Positions 8,101 to 16,371 of a stretch of DNA of 16,371 nt are shown piece by piece; position 1 is the first letter of the stretch, and each line of letters starts with the position of its first letter. Position numbers and translations under genes: made by a program. Source of the DNA: Amoebophrya sp. AT5.2 (Eukaryota; Sar; Dinophyceae; Syndiniales; Amoebophryaceae). The stretch spans positions 1-16,371 of the forward strand of contig RXOD01005028.1 of NCBI GenBank assembly GCA_005223375.1, in the 5' to 3' direction. The notes below the pieces were generated by a model. That model saw nothing but the letters and a program-made list of their open reading frames with translations. It made no database searches and was not told where the DNA came from.

Positions 8101-11100
8101 GCACGCCACTGCCGACGAATGCGACTAGCGCGGGAGGATTTTCTTCCACTGGTTACAACGGCAGCAACGCGTCGGGAAACGCGTCTGGCAATGGAAGCGG
8201 GACATCAAGCGGCAGCGGGGAAGGATCGTCTTCTCGGCAGTTGCTGCGAGACTACGAAGAGGCGATCGAGAGGCGCCTGTTCTTTGATGAAGATCGGTTC
8301 TTGGACGAAGATATGGTTTTGGCGAACATGCTGGATCCGAGCATCTTATCTCAGCTTCGCGCCGAGCTGCAGGAGAAGCACAGAAGGAAGGTCGTCCGGA
8401 AGGTCGTAAGAAAGGCGAGACAGCGAAATGGCGCGACCGCGAGAACAAGGCGCCAGCTTTCAGCAGTACCGAGGAGCGCAGCAGGTGGAGGGCGAGGGGC
8501 GTTCACGCTGGCTTACGACGAGGAACTCGACGCGGAGACCGCGGCTTCTTCTTCTGCGAATGCTTATGACGTCTTCAATCAAGAGGACATCGACACTCCT
8601 ACCGCCGACGAAGTTCAGGACCTGCTGTTGCCGCCGGTGCGCATTCTAACGGCGCATGACATCAAGCGTGAGCAGCTGCAGTTTTTCGATTCCTCTCAGC
8701 AGACTACGAACACCGTGACCGGCGTGCTGGTGAAGGTGAAAATGGGCCGTCTACCCGTGATCGTGGGGAGCGGCGAGACGCATCAAACCGGCAGCGCCGC
8801 GGACGACGTAGAATTTGACTGCTTTTTCGCGGACCTGCTGACGCAGTTCCTGCTGAAGAGCGGGGATCTCTTCAGCGAGTACTTCGTCGGCAAGGTGCGC
8901 GAGCACGTCACCACTCAGACCGCGAACAACCTGCTCGGAGCCATCAACAGGCGCGGCCAACAGCAAGTCACGAGTGCAAGCGGCTCCAATAACCCTGCGC
9001 TGCTGAGTCCGAACTTCCTCCTGCGTGCCGTACCGTACGACACGCGTTACGCGTCGGCCGAAATCTCCGCCATCCAGTCCACAAGCATCGTCGCTACCGA
9101 CGTTGACGACAGCCGCGTTCTCACTCCGCTCCAGAACCTGACGAGTTTCGACAGCCGGATCGTGACGCGCCGCTACGCGACGGCCAAAACAAGCACGGTG
9201 TCGGATTGGAGGGTGTATCGGTACTTCTACCGGTACGGACAAATCACTAGACCTACTACTACTTCGTCCACCGCTAGAAGTAGTGCCCCGTCTTTGAATC
9301 CGGAGCACCACCTGTGCGAGGACTGCCAATTCGCGTACCAGGAGGCCCTGCACCTGATGAAGCTTTACGGCGTTTCCACGCGGAAGAAGTACGACGGGAG
9401 CCTGAAACACCACGGGTGCAACATCGAACTGCCTTCGACGGGTAGCTCGGCCTTGTCTGGTGTCTTCCCCCGCGAGACGCACGATCGACAGCACAGGCTA
9501 TTCGGCGCGGAGGAGGCGGACGACAAATGCTGCCTGCTGTGGAGCTTCGTGGGTAGGTGTCTCGCGGAAAATGCGGCGGGGAGTGCAAGCGGGGCCGCTT
9601 CTTGCGCGAGGAGTATGCAGGTTCCAGTGACCACGCTAGGAGGATCTTCGGCGGGCGCGAGAATGGTTGGGTGGACGACGTTGCAGCCGGTCTTGGAGCA
9701 GCATTGCACCATGCACTTCGCGCACACAGAGCGCAAATACGCGGCTTCGCGGCAGTACGCGCTCGTGTTTCCAAATGTGCCTCGCGCTTCCACCAACTCG
9801 AGTACGGCAGGCGCAGAACCCGCTATTCCCTCCTACCTGAAGCAGCAGGTTTCGGTAGCCTATGTGCCCTGGATGAGTCACGATTTGCAGTCGGGAAAGG
9901 CAAGCGCAGCGCTGGTGCCGGGATCTGTGGATAGCATGGTCGTTGCCATGAGCAGCGTGGAACAGCGCAACTCCATGTCGTCCGCTGAGAAGTCCGTGCA
10001 GCGGGAGCTGCAGGCGATGTCAGCCGCACGCGAGCACAGCTATTTGCCCGACGAGGGCTCTGCGAACAACAACGTGCTGTCGCCGCGAATGGGCGTCGTG
10101 GCCGAGCGCTACTGGCGAGCTGCGTTGGAAGCTGGTATTGCCGAGGTCTCCACGGATTTCGGCCTCGCACCTGCGTACTCCTCCTGGTTCTGGGTGGACG
10201 GCGTGGACGTCGACCCCGTGGTCGTGCAGCCGTGCGCGGCGAACAGTTCCGCGGAAACAGCAGTTGTCGTGCTGGAGAGGAACCGCTCATCGGCCGTTTC
10301 CGCGTCTGGTAGTTCGAGTCTGTGCTGCCCCAGCGAGTCGGCCGACGGCTGCTTCGCGGTGCACTTCAAACTGAACGTAGGCTGGTACATGTCGAAGGAG
10401 GCGGCGGAGCAGCACTTCGTACAGTCGACATCGAGCAACGCCTCCAGTATCCTCGATCTTCGGTTCGAAGACGCCGCCGTGCGGAACCACAACGCGACGA
10501 GCGGGATTCTGCAACACCTCCAAGCGGTGGTGTACTATCCGCACGCAGAAACGGGGATGCTGGCGCCGACCTTCGCGACAACGGCACTGCCTGCGCGGCT
10601 CCCGTGCGACTTCTACCGATGCTTCCTGCACCCGCCGAGTTACCAGTACCGTTCGGCGGAGCCACTTCCCGCCGACGCCCTGGCGTATCCGGTGGTGACG
10701 TCGATGAGCGGTCCTGCTGCGGGAGACAAACACCTGGCGTTGTCTCCCGCGAGAAAATTCCAGCATCGCGCCATCACACTCGCGGAGTATCGGAGTTGCT
10801 TCGTAAGACCCTTGTCCAGCGAAGGCGGAACGCCGACAGGAAACGCGTCATCAAGTAGCGCGGACACAAGCGCGACCGACATCGACATGATGCTGGCGCC
10901 CGTGCGGAATGTGCCTGCGAACGTGACGAGTGGGTTGTCGTTGGCTCCTCAATGCTGCGCGTCCGAAAGCGACGACCTGCTCCACGGCCGCGTTCCCTAC
11001 GGCCCGGAGGTGTCCCTCCCCGTCCGTGATCTGTACCACTGTCTGGCGACGGTCAGGGCCTCATCGTCGAGCTGTGCGGGGATGCTTGAAGCAGAGCAAG

Positions 11101-12239
11101 GATCTTCGGGAGACGTGCCTCTGTTCCCCGCGATCACTGCCGGCGGCTGGCACGACGAGGGCGTTGAAGAGGTCGGCTTGTCGGGTGCACTTACCGTCGA
11201 GTTTCAGCAGGTGGCGATGACGGAACCGTTCGCGACCAATTTGTCAGCTGCTGAAAACGGAACGGTCTGTGCCAGCGGCGAGAGGAGTGATTTGGCGAAG
11301 TACTTCTTCGAGCAGGTGGTGGCGAAGGCAGACGGGGCTACCGTACCAGTGAACGTTTTGCCGATGAGCTTAAATCTAAAGTCGATTCGGGGCTACTACG
11401 TGAAGACTGTCAATGCTAGCGCGGTGGCGCTTTCGATGTCGTCGAGCGGCAGTCTGGCGGCAACGGACGTGGGCGACGAGTTTTTTGCAGAAACTCGAGC
11501 GGGGCTCGCGACGGCGCTTGCCAAGAGCTTCTTCGACGTGCCGTCGAGTGGTGCAGGGATAAGAAGGACAGAACCAGAAGCGACGGATGATGACGTGGTC
11601 GAGACTCTCGCCGCAAGCTTCGAGTACCTGGAAGTGCGTCCGATTGCAAAAAATGGTGCTGAGGCTCAGGTGGTTGTCGAGTTCGAGCTTGCTTCGGATA
11701 TCGGCCTGTCCCGGGACGGCCTGAATAACGAAGTCTGGCGAAAGCGACTGCCTGTAGTGCTGAACGGATCGAACTCATCTTCTCCCGCAAGTGGTGCTGA
11801 TGTTCTTGGGGGAGCTGCGTCGTACTTCGATGCGGGTGGTGGTGCTCCGGGCGGGAATAGGAGCAGAACCGCAACTGCGTCCTTTTTCCTCGACACAGCC
11901 GCGTTTCAGCGCGAACTGGGGCTGGACGTGGCCATGGGCCATTATGAAATGTCGAACGGGAGCAATTCGACGTCCTCTGGGAAGCAGCACTTTTTCCTCG
12001 ACATAACGCGGACGTACGAGACGCACTTTTCGTCAGCTACTCTGAACAGTAGTAACGGAACGACGGGAAGAACAGGAACGGCAGGTGGGAGCGCCGTCGC
12101 TACTGGTACGAACCAGACGGACAACCCCTTTCTGCTTTCTCCGTACCAGCAGTGCGTCGAGCAGTACTGTCGTGCAACCCCCGCCCTGAGAAACCTCTCC
12201 GACGCGCGCAGCCGCCTGAACGAAAAACTCTCGTGGCCG
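5193..12239 (+). CDS. exon 1 of giant type II glycoprotein (2349 codons)
   Basis: ATG 5193 starts a frame open for 2354 codons. I end the exon at 12239, because the stop at 12255-12257 lies in the following intron. Residues 1-285 are basic and low-complexity, with RWKRRRRTR just before a hydrophobic segment at about residues 288-307 (VAAYVITVLVVNVVSVSCLL). The basic side is N-terminal, which by the positive-inside rule fits a signal anchor with some 2000 residues in the lumen or outside the cell. That part alternates Asn/Ser/Gly/Thr linkers packed with NxS/T sequons (densest at residues 940-1006) and ordered segments. The ordered segments include Cys-Cys modules (C1446-C1447, C1711-C1712 and others) and strand-like repeats (near 704, 1102, 1553, 1720, 2000, 2160). 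I recognise no enzyme or known family. A surface or secreted adhesive or structural role is inference. The first 280 codons are the least certain, because another frame is open over 5416-5874. Confidence 0.75.
6054..6113 (+). other. predicted membrane anchor / uncleaved signal segment
   Basis: Twenty residues (about 288-307 of the giant protein) are hydrophobic and rich in Val, preceded by an Arg cluster and followed by PQAFQQRCPE. It may be a signal anchor or, if translation starts further downstream than 5193, a cleaved signal peptide. The only nearby in-frame ATG between is at 5757. Confidence 0.6.
8010..8210 (+). other. sequon-dense linker
   Basis: Residues 940-1006 of the giant protein contain 13 NxS/T sequons in 67 residues (NSS, NGT, NGS, NCT, NAT, NAS), set in a Gly/Ser background. 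Shorter linkers of the same kind occur throughout both exons, for example around 6800-6990, 7100-7260, 7725-7950 and 16150-16330. Confidence 0.8.
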
Positions 12240-12269
12240 GTAGCGTCTACGTTCTAGGACCAAAACGCC

Positions 12270-12302
12270 GGCGGGACGGAACCGGCCGGGGCGACGATGG
12301 GC
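12270..12302 (+). repeat. left terminal inverted repeat (33 bp)
   Basis: It begins GGCGGGACGGAACCGG and is the exact reverse complement of 12662-12694. Matching ends at 12269/12695 (C opposite C) on the outside and at 12303/12661 on the inside. It is strongly GC-rich against an AT-richer interior. Confidence 0.95.
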
Positions 12303-12338
12303 CGATATTTATAATTGTTCCGATATTTATAATTGTTC
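12303..12338 (+). repeat. 18-bp tandem duplication inside the element
   Basis: CGATATTTATAATTGTTC occurs twice head to tail (12303-12320 and 12321-12338) with no mismatch, directly inside the left inverted repeat. Confidence 0.9.
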
Positions 12339-12541
12339 CGATCGTAACGGAGGGTTCTTCTTCTTGGGGATGGATCCTTTCTTGTAGCTTCATCTCTCGC
12401 TCCGATGATATATAGCTGGTGGAGGTCTCCTATGACCTATGCCGAGGGTCTACTCGCTTGTATTGCATTTCGCCTCATACCTATACTCCGTCCCACTCCC
12501 ATGTGCTGTTTATTGGTCTCTGATATAGTCTGGTCTCCCTC

Positions 12542-12601
12542 GCTGCTCCGACTTAGTACTGCTTGGAGGAAGCTGCTCCGACTTAGTACTGCCTGGAAGC
12601 A
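12542..12601 (+). repeat. 30-bp tandem duplication inside the element
   Basis: Units starting GCTGCTCCGACTTAGTACTG lie at 12542-12571 and 12572-12601 and differ at three positions near their ends. Confidence 0.85.
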
Positions 12602-12661
12602 AGCGCCGCAGCCGTTGACAGGTTGACATTCTTTGGCGACTGTTTATATTTTTGATGGTCC

Positions 12662-12694
12662 GCCCATCGTCGCCCCGGCCGGTTCCGTCCCGCC
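12662..12694 (-). repeat. right terminal inverted repeat (33 bp)
   Basis: It ends CCGGTTCCGTCCCGCC and is the exact reverse complement of 12270-12302. In the transcript the two arms could form a 33-bp perfect stem. Confidence 0.95.
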
Positions 12695-12736
12695 CTTTAA
12701 GGACCGGACCGCAGCGCCGCTTCTGCTCTGCCGCAG

Positions 12737-15700
12737 CAGTGCGACGAGATTTTGGCGAACGAGACACATGCAGCGCGATTCGAGGACGCGTATGTGCAGG
12801 AGGTGAATGCTCTTGCAGAAGCGAGCAACGGCTCTTTTCCGACGCAGAAGCCGAACAGCACGATTGGAGCGTGCTGCGACAGCTACTTCTACCACCTCCT
12901 GGAGTGCACGGAGAGGAACTGCATGGCGGACGGAACGGAGGCGGCAGCGGAAAAAGCGCGGATTCTCGCGTTGTGCCCGGATTTGCAGATGAGCAGCTCG
13001 AACGCGCCTGCTGCAGGGCAAATAAACGCAATGAACACTTCGTCAACCTCGTCGCGACCGTCGCACTACGTCCTGCGCGGAAAAACGACGCTAGTCTACG
13101 CGCGGGATGCAAAGTACTTTGAGCAGCTGACCGCGATGCGGGTGCAGCTCCCGGCGGCGGGTGGGTCGGATGCAGCAGGGACGAGTGCAAGCGGGGGCAC
13201 GAATTTTGGGACAAATAGCACAGCGGACGGAATGAAAAACACATCAGGGGCGATGGGCGCAGCGCAGAATGCTAGTTCCGGCTCTGTGAACAACAGTACG
13301 ACGACTGACTACGACGGGGACGCCGCATCTACGAGCAACAGCAGCAACGGCACCACAGGAGATGGAAATGCAAGTCAGGCAGGAAACTCGACAGGGGCGG
13401 GGGCTGGTAACTCGAGTGCCGGAGGCGGAGCCGCAGCTTCGCAAACGGACGCGCAAAAGGACCACCTCTTGTGCCCGGAGCACTTGATGGCCCCGGTCTC
13501 TAGCACAAACGCGGACACCTACTCTTCCCTTCACCAGCAGCGTGTTCTTCTCTACAAGAAGGCCTTCGGCGACGCAGTGCGGAACTACGCGAAGGCACAG
13601 GAGTCGCTAGGGTTTTTCAAGACCTATCCGATCCTGCAGGACACGGATGTGGTGTCGATTACAAACGTCACCGCGTTCACGACGGAAGCCACCGGTACAA
13701 CACCTTCCGCTCCCGGTTCCTGCCACGTCACCTTCTCGTACGAAATCGGCTACTTCTGGAATCTCGAAGCAGCGACCGCGATGCGTGCCGTTCTGTCGAG
13801 GAGAGCAAGCCCAAATTCGGCGAAGGTGCCCCCGACCGTCTACAACGGGCAGCTGTTCAATTCGAGCGGCTTTCAAGCGTGGATGAAGACGAGCGGCGGG
13901 AACAGTGACGCGCTTTTCTTGCAAAACGCACTGGAGGTTGCAGCCGGCTCTTCAGCTGCCGCCGGGGGCGTGAACGCGACCGCGGGCGGCCAGAATAGCG
14001 CGAGCGGCGATGGCCGGGTTCTTGTCGAGGAGACCTCCTTCGAGTCGGTGCTTCGTCGCAGTCTGGTGGAGATGACGGAGGAAGTGGCTTTGTACGACGA
14101 GGAGGCGTTTGGTTTTGAGAGCTTGAATGCATTCGAGAGCTTGCCTGCAGCGCGGCATTTAGCGCACCACGGAAGCAACGACTCAAGCAACAGCACTTCT
14201 GCGTCGTCTTCATCGCCTGACGCAAACAGCACCAGCAACGCCACCGCGAAGAAGAGAGTCGGCACGCCGTTTGTTTTCAACTCGGAGTTGGAGATCAACT
14301 CCGACATTGATCTCGTTTCCGAGCTATTTGGCAGCGCGACAGGCACAAACCGCTACGGTGGGCTGCACACGGTTGAGTTGTCCCCTTCGGCAGCGGTTAC
14401 GGTAGTGGAGGCCGCGCAAACCTACGCGAAGCCGCTCTCTAAGCAGGTTCTGAACAGAAGGCTGACAAGTCCGAACCGCTGCGAGGAGCGGTGTTTTATG
14501 GGTAGCTTCTATGAAAAGATTCCGCCGAACTTCGTCATGTCCCTCGTTGCCCAGATGGACGGGAACAATGACAGCGCATCGCCGGCCAGGAGGCAGTTGG
14601 TGGCGCATGGATCTGGTGCAAACCACAGCAACGCCTCCGCAAGCAACCGCTCAGCGGCCAACGCGTCAACAACGCACGCGACCGCGCCGTCAGCTTCTGC
14701 GACTTCACCAACCCCCAACCAAAACCAACCACCCTACTGCGCCCGCAACGCAGCGGCGCTCGACGCGGCGTTTGAAGTGAATCCGGACACTGGGCTGCTG
14801 GTCCGTAATTCGAGCAACGAAGGCAGCGCCGCCTTCGACCTGTTCGGGTTCGCGGCGTTCAATCGGGAGCGACCGTCGTACTACGAGCTTACGGACGCGC
14901 TATTTCAGCGCTGCCGGTCATCTGCTTGCATGACGCACACCCCATTTTACAACCCCTTCGCGGTCTCACGACCGCCCGGCCCCGCCGCGAATGCGACGGG
15001 TAACGGGACGGATGTTGACGTAGTAAACGGGACCACGAGCAGCAGGAACGCGTCGGCGGATGCAGGGGCGACCGCAGGAGCGCCAAGTAGCGCCTTTTTC
15101 CGGTTCGTGTTCGACGACAACGTGAACGAAACGGTGAAGGAGCACCTGGTGCAGTACTCCATCGCGAACAACTTCGACGCGACGATCACGAACGGCCTCG
15201 ACATTCGGGATTTGAGGTATTCCAGCCGCCGCAAGCTGCTCTCCGACGGCAACTACTCGGAGTTGTCCTACCTCCCGCGGTTCGAGGACGTCTGCTGCAC
15301 CCTGTTCACGGAGCTGAGTGGCTGTCTGCAGCAGGAATGCGGCATGCCGGAGCGGGAATTCGGGAAGCAGGCGCTCTCCACCTGCAAGGAGTACACGCCG
15401 CGCGCAACGTGCGCCGACAATTTTTGCAAGACCACCGTCGAGTACAAGAACGCGACGAAGCGCGAGCGAATCGAGCTGCTGCAGTCGGGAATCGGAGTGG
15501 TAGGAGGAACAGGAACACCAGCAACAAACTCCATGAACCTCACGGAAGCCACGGCTTTCGTGGAGCAGAACCCGTTTTTGGTGACAACAGCAATCACGTA
15601 CAACACGTCGAGCGTCTGCGCAGACGACAATTGGGAAATGACGTACGCGTGCTCCTGCGGGGCCGGGTTCCAGCTGGGCATCGACCCCGCAACCGGGCTC

Positions 15701-16371
15701 GAAGTCTGCGAGGACGTCGACGACTGCGCGGGGGATCCGTGCGGCGACCCTCGGTACAACACCTGCCACGACCGCGTGGCCGGCTACATCTGCGAGTGCG
15801 GCGCCGGCTTCGCAGTGACGGGGATTCTCGGGGTGGGTGGGAACGAGACCTGCTACAACGTCGACGACTGTGCGGCGGACCCGTGCGGCGCGAGCCCGCC
15901 CAACCGCTGCTTCGATCACGTGAACAGGTACTCGTGCAACTGCGCGCCCGGATTCCGGCTCACAGTGGACGGGTCAGGGAAGGAGGTGTGCGCGGACGTG
16001 GACGAATGCGTGGAGTTCCGCCCGTGCGGCGTGCCGAAGCGGGGGACGTTTTCGTCCGCGGCGGACCACGTCTGCGTGAACACGTACGGCTCGTACGAGT
16101 GCCTGTGCGCAGCGGGATACCGCAACAACACGCCGGTGTGCCCGCCACGGGTGCAGAACAACGGAAGTGCGGGGGTGGACACGAACGGAACGAACGCGTC
16201 AAGCTTTGACGGGGTGTTTGATGGAGACGATGGGGGGATGTATGGGGGGGCCGGAAGCGGTTCCGCGACGAACGGCACGAGCGCGAATGGGACGGCGAAC
16301 AGCACGGGCTATGGGGCGAACGGAACGGGCTCTAGCTCGCGCGGCGGTCATCGACGGACGATGCTGCGGCT
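12737..16371 (+). CDS. exon 2 of giant glycoprotein, 3' incomplete, with EGF domains
   Basis: Frame 2 is open from 12701 to the window edge, more than 1200 codons without a stop. From the proposed acceptor it reads QCDEILANETHAARF. The content continues the style of exon 1: a Cys-Cys module at 12872 (ACCDSYFYHLLEC), Ser/Asn/Gly linkers, a strand-like repeat at 13721 (CHVTFSYEIGYFW), RRQL at 14588, another strand-like segment at 15098, RRKLL at 15227 and a further Cys-Cys module at 15293 (VCCTLFTELSGC). It ends in EGF-like domains (about 15711-16140) and another sequon-rich tail. The shared composition and modules are the main argument that both exons belong to one gene. The end of the protein lies outside the window. 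Confidence 0.75.
15711..16140 (+). other. three tandem calcium-binding EGF-like domains
   Basis: Three units start with the calcium-binding signature D-V-D-[DE]-C or N-V-D-D-C: EDVDDCAGDPCG at 15711, YNVDDCAADPCG at 15853 and ADVDECVEFRPCG at 15991. Each continues with C-x-D/N...Y-x-C-x-C-x-x-G-[FY], six Cys per unit. A fragment ending CSCGAGFQ precedes them (about 15619-15708). This is the only part of the protein with a clear family match (EGF_CA). Such domains occur in extracellular or luminal proteins and support the proposed topology. Confidence 0.88.

Larger units (their letters stand above)
12262..12699. mobile_element. introner-like / MITE-like element with terminal inverted repeats
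   Basis: The unit is bounded by 33-bp perfect inverted repeats (12270-12302 and 12662-12694) and by a 6-bp direct repeat AGGACC just outside (12256-12261 and 12700-12705) that may be a target-site duplication. The interior is AT-richer, contains two tandem duplications, and has no reading frame of note, so no transposase is encoded. This is the form of a non-autonomous DNA element sitting in an intron. Established knowledge: introners with inverted and direct repeats are reported in Amoebophrya. Assigning this copy to that class is inference. Confidence 0.8.
12240..12736 (+). other. intron of the giant gene, carrying an inverted-repeat element
   Basis: Exon 1 is in frame 0 and the following coding sequence is in frame 2, so the removed length must be 2 modulo 3. 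A donor GTAGCG at 12240 and an acceptor with a pyrimidine-rich run (TTCTGCTCTGCCGCAG) ending at 12736 give 497 bases, which fits, and join WP to QCDE. A second legal pair, 12251-12714 (464 bases), also keeps frame but has a weaker acceptor. The segment contains stops in the exon 1 frame from 12255 onward, so retention would truncate the protein. Confidence 0.7.

Noticed and set aside
8751..9494. 247-codon minus-strand open frame
   Set aside because: It is antisense to exon 1, with no domain and no independent signal.
12255..12257. TAG as the true end of the giant gene
   Set aside because: The sequence after 12737 continues the same module types in an open frame over 1200 codons, and the intervening unit is an inverted-repeat element with compatible splice sites.
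14966..15919. 317-codon minus-strand open frame at the right end
   Set aside because: It is antisense to exon 2 and the EGF domains, whose Cys pattern on the + strand is unmistakable.
1..16371. Dinoflagellate spliced-leader sequence
   Set aside because: I looked for the conserved core CCGTAGCCATTTTGGCTCAAG in pieces and saw no match by eye; this does not exclude trans-splicing at acceptors.

Overview
The window looks like nuclear DNA of a protist rather than of a bacterium. Genes are interrupted by introns. The dominant protein is a very large secretory-pathway glycoprotein full of N-glycosylation sequons and ending in calcium-binding EGF domains. The one well-defined long intron is a mobile-element-like unit with 33-bp perfect terminal inverted repeats. 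Introns with inverted and direct repeats (introners) are known from the syndinian dinoflagellate parasite Amoebophrya, so an Amoebophrya-like alveolate is my best guess. That placement is inference only. I saw no dinoflagellate spliced-leader sequence, rRNA, tRNA or CRISPR array.

Layout. Bases 2-457 are the 3' end of an acidic low-complexity protein with one C-terminal membrane segment. Bases 458-3466 hold purine-rich open segments that could be exons of one or more small genes on the + strand, followed by AT-richer DNA with short direct repeats. None of these can be joined with certainty. Bases 3467-4529 fit a three-exon + strand gene for a charged helical protein of about 242 residues. Its introns obey GT-AG and their phases agree. 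Bases 4530-5192 hold no gene I can defend.

Bases 5193 to the end of the window are one giant gene. Its first exon (5193-12239) encodes about 2349 residues: an Arg-rich N-terminal part, one hydrophobic segment near residues 288-307, then about 2000 predicted luminal or extracellular residues. The frame would stop at 12255-12257. However, a 497-bp intron (12240-12736) built around the inverted-repeat element restores an open frame that runs to the window edge. That second exon carries the same kinds of repeated cysteine and beta-strand modules, more sequon-rich linkers, and three EGF-like domains. The protein is therefore at least about 3560 residues and is incomplete at its C terminus.

The most notable object is the introner-like element inside the giant gene: it is still recognisable as an inverted-repeat element and lies in what must be an intron. 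The second is the giant protein itself, which matches no family I recognise apart from its EGF domains. It contains at least two kinds of internal repeat and a recurring Arg-x-Leu motif.
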